Source: Ovis canadensis (lineage: Eukaryota; Chordata; Mammalia; Artiodactyla; Bovidae). From it: a stretch of 64,000 bases of DNA. The notes beneath the pieces were generated by a model. That model saw only the letters and a program-made list of their open reading frames with translations, was not told the origin of the DNA and made no database searches. Positions 60,186 through 64,000 of the stretch are shown piece after piece (position 1 is the first letter of the stretch; each line of letters opens with the position of its first letter). The position numbers and the translations under genes were made by a program. The stretch is taken from contig NC_091255.1 in the NCBI RefSeq assembly GCF_042477335.2, positions 39,782,501 through 39,846,500 on the forward strand, given 5' to 3'.

Positions 60186-60467
60186 AGCATAGTAGAAACA
60201 CTAAATAATGGAACTAAGCCCACCCAGTGGGCTCAAACAATGGGTCAGATGGTTGTGGGCAGGGAGCAGTGGGAGCTGGCCAGCTCATTTCTCCTTCCTC
60301 CCCCTCCTCCACCACCCGCTCCTCTCATTCATCTCTGTGGCATGTAAAAGTTTATAAACACACCCAGGGCTATTGAGAGAGTGAATGAGATGAAGGAAAA
60401 TGGACGTGGCACCATCATTCCATACATTCTAAGTGGTGCCAGTGGGAGCTGGCAAACCCGAGCTCCC
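60186..60467. other. Unassigned intergenic sequence
   Basis: No gene or repeat family recognised. Confidence 0.5.
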
Positions 60468-60726
60468 CCTTTTTTTCTTTTTCAAATTGTATTTATTTTT
60501 GGCTGTGCTGGGTCTTTCTTGCTGCATGGGCTCTTCTCTAGTTGCAGCAACTGGGGGCTACTCTCTAGTTGTGGCTGCCAGCTCTAGGGCATGTAGGGTC
60601 AATAGTTGTGGTGCCCAGGCTTACCTCCTCTGCGGCATGTGGAATCTTCCTGGGTTAGGGATCGAACCTGTGTGTTTCCTGCATTGGCAGGCGGGTTCTT
60701 TGCCACTGCACCACCAGGGGAGCCCT
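60468..60726 (-). repeat. CHR-1-type SINE
   Basis: TTTTTGGCTGTGCTGGGTCT ... CACTGCACCACCAGGGGAGC. GAGCT(C/T)CCCT flanks it. Confidence 0.88.
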
Positions 60727-61279
60727 GAGCTTCCCTTCTTTTCAAGTGATGCTGGTATCTCTAGGAATATTCTTTGGGAATGACCATGCCTGACTCTGTG
60801 AACATGAGCGTTCTGTGCAGTAACACGGTGCTAATGGAGATCTGCACATGCTTGCTGTACTCTTTTAATCAGGCAGCTGGGCCCAGGGTACAGCAACTGC
60901 TGCTAACACGTGCTTCTGCTGAGGCCAACACGTCAAAAAGACCACCCATGCTAAAAATAGACTGGACAGCACATGCATTCAGACCGCAAGATCCAGAACC
61001 AGCATTTTAGATGAGCTACCAAATATGCCGAAAATAATGAACATTTTGGAGCTAAGGGAGACCGTAATAAATCATGTGACCTAACTCCCCTCTTGGTGAT
61101 GGAGAACCCTGGGCAGAGAGAGGCCAGCTGATATGCCCCAAATCGCCCAGTTAATTATGGGTGCGCTTGGCTTCTTGATGCGTGGTCCAAAGTTTCCTCT
61201 ACTCTGTTACGTTCTGCTCTAATAATGATAATGATAATAATAGTAATAATTGTGATGACTTAATCTTTGTATCATTTTT
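60727..61279. other. Unassigned intergenic sequence
   Basis: An (AAT/GAT)n tract lies at about 61,216-61,252; otherwise nothing recognised. Confidence 0.5.
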
Positions 61280-61560
61280 TATAGCTTAAAAATCTTGGAT
61301 GGTTTAATGAGGTCAGGAGAATAGACAAGGAAAACCATTGTGCCCTATTCAATATTCATATTCATGCTACTTACTGGGGCAAAACAAAGATAAATATAGC
61401 TTTCTCTGGGAAAAGACTGGGGACAAAATGAGGAACTGAAAGGTTCTACCGCCTCTATGTAGAAATAATGAGATATTAACCTTGAATTTGCTCAGTTCTT
61501 CCGTTTCTCTACCCACCCCTGTCCTCCCAGAATCTCACTCAGCAGCAGGTTTCTGCCATG
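61280..61560 (+). repeat. Copy B of a diverged direct duplication
   Basis: Ordered matches to 57,068-57,330: TGGTTTAATGAGGTCAGGAG, ATTGTGCCCTATTCAATATT, CTGGGGACAAAATGAGGAAC and CACTCAGCAGCAGGTTT. Confidence 0.7.
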
Positions 61561-61709
61561 GAGCAGAGCCCCGTGGGCCTTCCCAAAACAGATCTCCCTC
61601 CCCGCCCACCCCACATGTCCTCTGCCTGCCCTTGCCAAAGAATAAATCTAATCAGAGAAATGAAAAAAACATACAAAGGCAGAGAAAAGCAGTCAAGCAG
61701 GACAAAATA

Positions 61710-61787
61710 TTGGGTTGGCCAAAATGTTCATTTGGGTTTTCCATAAGATCTTACTGAAAACCCAAATGAACTCTTTGGCCAACCCAA
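61710..61787. repeat. Mariner-type palindromic MITE, microRNA-like hairpin
   Basis: A 78-bp inverted repeat. Terminal TTGGGTTGGCC (61,710-61,720) and GGCCAACCCAA (61,777-61,787) continue into arms of about 37 bp with about four mismatches around a GATC loop. Arm text such as GTTCATTTGGGTTTTCC and GAAAACCCAAATGAACTC resembles the bovine miR-2284/miR-2285 family, which I recall as derived from such elements. Expression is unknown. Confidence 0.85.
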
Positions 61788-62078
61788 GAATAATAAAGTC
61801 ATTAAACAAGGTCAAAGGCCTTTAGTTCCTCCTCATGGGCTGTGGATACTGTTCCGAGCTGTGTCACTAAGTCTGCGGTAGTTTGTCACAGCCTGCTATA
61901 GCCATCCTTCTGGGACAGGTGGACCCCCTCCCAAAATTTGGTTCAGACGTTGAGACTGAGGATGCCACGAAAGAACAGAAGGACGTGCTTTCAGGGTGGA
62001 CCCCACGCAGGTCCCAGACCAGTTTGAGAAAGTGGGAAAAGCAGGCTGGGTGGAGGTTTTGTGGTGGGTAGGAAGTGG
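61788..62078. other. Unassigned intergenic sequence
   Basis: No gene or repeat family recognised. Confidence 0.5.
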
Positions 62079-62345
62079 GGACAGAGAAGGCAATGGCAGC
62101 CCACTCCAGTACTCTTGCCTGGAAAATCCCATGGACAGAAGAGCCTGGTAGGCTGCAGCCCATGGCGTCGCAAAGAGTCAGTCACTTTCACTTTTCACTT
62201 TCATGTGTTGGAAAAGGAAATGGCAACCGACTCCAGTGTTCTTGTCTGGAGAATTCCAGGGATGGGGGAGCCTGGTGGGCTGCCGTCTATGGGGTCGCAC
62301 AGAGTCAGACACAACTGAAGCGACTTAGCAGCAGCAGCAGCAGCA
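62079..62345 (+). repeat. Bov-A2 dimeric SINE
   Basis: AGAAGGCAATGGCAGCCCAC, internal TTCACTTTTCACTTTCATGT, ending in six CAG units. GGGGACAG on both sides is the target duplication. Confidence 0.95.
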
Positions 62346-62544
62346 GAAAGAGGGGACAGGGTGAATTTCCTATCCTGTTAATACCAATTCTTATCCGCTT
62401 TCCCAGATGTGGGGCAGAAAGAGAATAATGTGGGGTGATGCTTACATCCTATCAGCAGTCCAATATCAAAAACTGGAATCAGACTTTATTACTCAACAAT
62501 AGAAGATCGATGCACCAATCTTCCTCTAGCTCCATCTAAGCAAC

Positions 62545-62890
62545 CATCCATCCATCATCCTTCCATTTATTTGGCCATCCATCCTTCCTTCCACCCACCC
62601 ATCCATCCACCCATCCATCCTTCCATCCACCCACCCATCCATCCATCCATCCTTCCATCCACCTATCCATCCATCCTTCCATATATCTGGCCACCCATCC
62701 GTCTACCCATCCATCCATCCATCCATCCATCCATCCATCCATCCTTCCATCCATCCATCCATCCTTCCATCCACCTATCCATCCATCCTTCCATATATCT
62801 GGCCACCCATCCATCTACCCATCCATCCATCCATCCATCCATCCATCCATCCATCCATCCATCCATCCTTCCATCTACCCACCTATTCAT
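62545..62890. repeat. (CCAT)n minisatellite with higher-order duplication
   Basis: CCAT/CCTT tetramers over about 345 bp. The segment with CCTTCCATATATCTGGCCAC occurs twice (about 62,665-62,690 and 62,785-62,810), showing duplication of a larger block of about 113 bp. Long open frames on both strands (IHPS and MDGW repeats) are artefacts. Confidence 0.97.
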
Positions 62891-63416
62891 TCAATATTTT
62901 ACTGCATATCCATTGTGTATCAGCCACAACTAGAGATTATGGATACAGTAGTATTACTAAAATAATTTTTCCTTCCATTGTGCTCACTACCTGGTAGGAG
63001 TGACCACTGAATTGATTTTTAAATATTTGATTATTGGTCAAGTATCACAATTGTGCTATACGGAGAAGGCTAAGACAGCATAACAGAGAAAGATTTTTCT
63101 TTCTAGGAATTTTAGAGGAATTTTCCCTGAGAAGGCAACAGTCTGTGCTGCTCTTGATTAACACCAGGAGTTCAACCAGCAGAGACAGAAGTGTAAGCAT
63201 TTTAGGTCTTAAAGGGAACACAATTGACAGCCGTTACAGAGATGTGATGTCTTATCTCTGTGACAGTGAATGGGATTAGCAGAAGAGGGTTTTCCCATTT
63301 TGATCCCATATGATTTGGGACTGGGGAATTATAGGATGTCATGAGATAATTTGGAACAAAAAGCTAGAATAGTGGGATGAAGCAGCTTTAAAGATGGCCA
63401 GTAGCAGGCTGTCTCC
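62891..63416. other. Unassigned intergenic sequence
   Basis: No gene or repeat family recognised. Confidence 0.5.
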
Positions 63417-63425
63417 AGGTTGACC

Positions 63426-63553
63426 CTTTTTTTTTGGCTGTGCTGGGTCTTAGTTGCAGCATGTGGGATCTAGTTCCCTGACTAATGATTGAATCAGGGC
63501 CCCCAGCATTGGGAGTATGGAGTCTTAGCCACTGAACCACCAGTGAAGTCCCA
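63426..63553 (-). repeat. CHR-2-type SINE with target duplication
   Basis: TTTTGGCTGTGCTGGGTCTT ... CACTGAACCACCAGTGAAGT. AGGTTGACC at 63,417-63,425 and 63,554-63,562 flanks it. Confidence 0.94.
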
Positions 63554-63562
63554 AGGTTGACC

Positions 63563-64000
63563 TAATTTAATGATGGGCTTAAAAAAAATTTTTTTTTAGC
63601 CTGAAGCCATTGACTCACACCTAGATTAATATACATGAAGGAAAACATATGAGACCTGTAGCATGGACAAGACGGGGAAGGGATGGTTTCGTGTAAAGGG
63701 AGTTCATAATGAGACTTTTTGGCATAGACAGCAGTTTTTTTTTTCCCCCCTCAATCATGGTCCAAGTAAATGAAGCATCGAGTATGTAGAATTACAGGAC
63801 GGTTGATTGTGGGGAGCATGGATCTGCAGGGCTGGCAGAGGAATAAAGCTGCTCATCTTGATTCAGAATGGGTCTCCTCCCCCTCGGATCCTCCTCTTTG
63901 TGACATCCTAGAACATCCCAGGACACTGCTGCTCTTTGAACTCCACCCTTTCATCCCAGAGGTCTGGCAGCCTCAGTAGCAGCCTCCACCCTCATGTGGG
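63563..64000. other. Unassigned intergenic sequence at the right edge
   Basis: No gene or repeat family recognised. Confidence 0.5.

Noticed and set aside
62536..62933. IHPS-repeat and MDGW-repeat open frames
   Set aside because: CCAT tetramers read in frame; simple-sequence artefact.

Overview
This is nuclear DNA from a ruminant (Pecora, cattle-like; the species cannot be fixed from this window). The evidence is a high load of ruminant-specific retroposons: Bov-tA and Bov-A2 SINEs, tRNA-Glu-derived CHR-type SINEs, BovB LINEs and young ruminant L1. Older mammalian repeats (MIR, MER5A-like hAT, MaLR and MLT2 LTRs) lie beneath them. There are no operons, CRISPR arrays or prokaryotic features.

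Positions 1-13,661 hold the 5' two-thirds of one gene on the minus strand: ELAC2, the long-form tRNase Z. Nineteen coding exons could be placed with GT/AG boundaries. Their phases join into one continuous frame of about 570 codons. Exon 1 lies in a CpG island at about 13.1-14.05 kb, and exon 19 runs off the left edge. The PxKxRN loop (exon 16) and the HxHxDH zinc motif (exon 17) are intact; the remaining C-terminal metal ligands lie outside the window. The introns carry a few SINEs, a 1.5 kb L1 tail (intron 8) and a GC-rich minisatellite that overlaps the exon 13 splice donor.

From about 14.1 to 64 kb I found no protein-coding gene. This fits the gene-poor interval upstream of mammalian ELAC2 (next gene in human: HS3ST3A1), although that gene is not seen here. 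The stretch is a mosaic of SINEs, BovB and L1 pieces, LTR remnants, simple repeats and unassigned sequence. Its clearest items are a MaLR LTR with an internal 75-bp tandem array (17.4-17.7 kb), a 5'-inverted L1 with matching target-site duplications (27.47-29.24 kb), a dead RPL37A retrocopy (32.8-33.2 kb), the 3' end of an endogenous retrovirus (43.7-44.5 kb), a mariner-type palindrome that resembles a microRNA hairpin (61.71-61.79 kb), a diverged direct duplication (57.1 and 61.3 kb) and a CCAT minisatellite (62.5-62.9 kb).

I see no sign of a new multi-gene system. The points most worth checking are regulatory or structural: the minisatellite-borne splice donor, the two in-frame ELAC2 starts, the mariner hairpin, the AT-rich non-repetitive blocks at about 45.1-45.6 and 47.0-47.7 kb, and the duplicated block.
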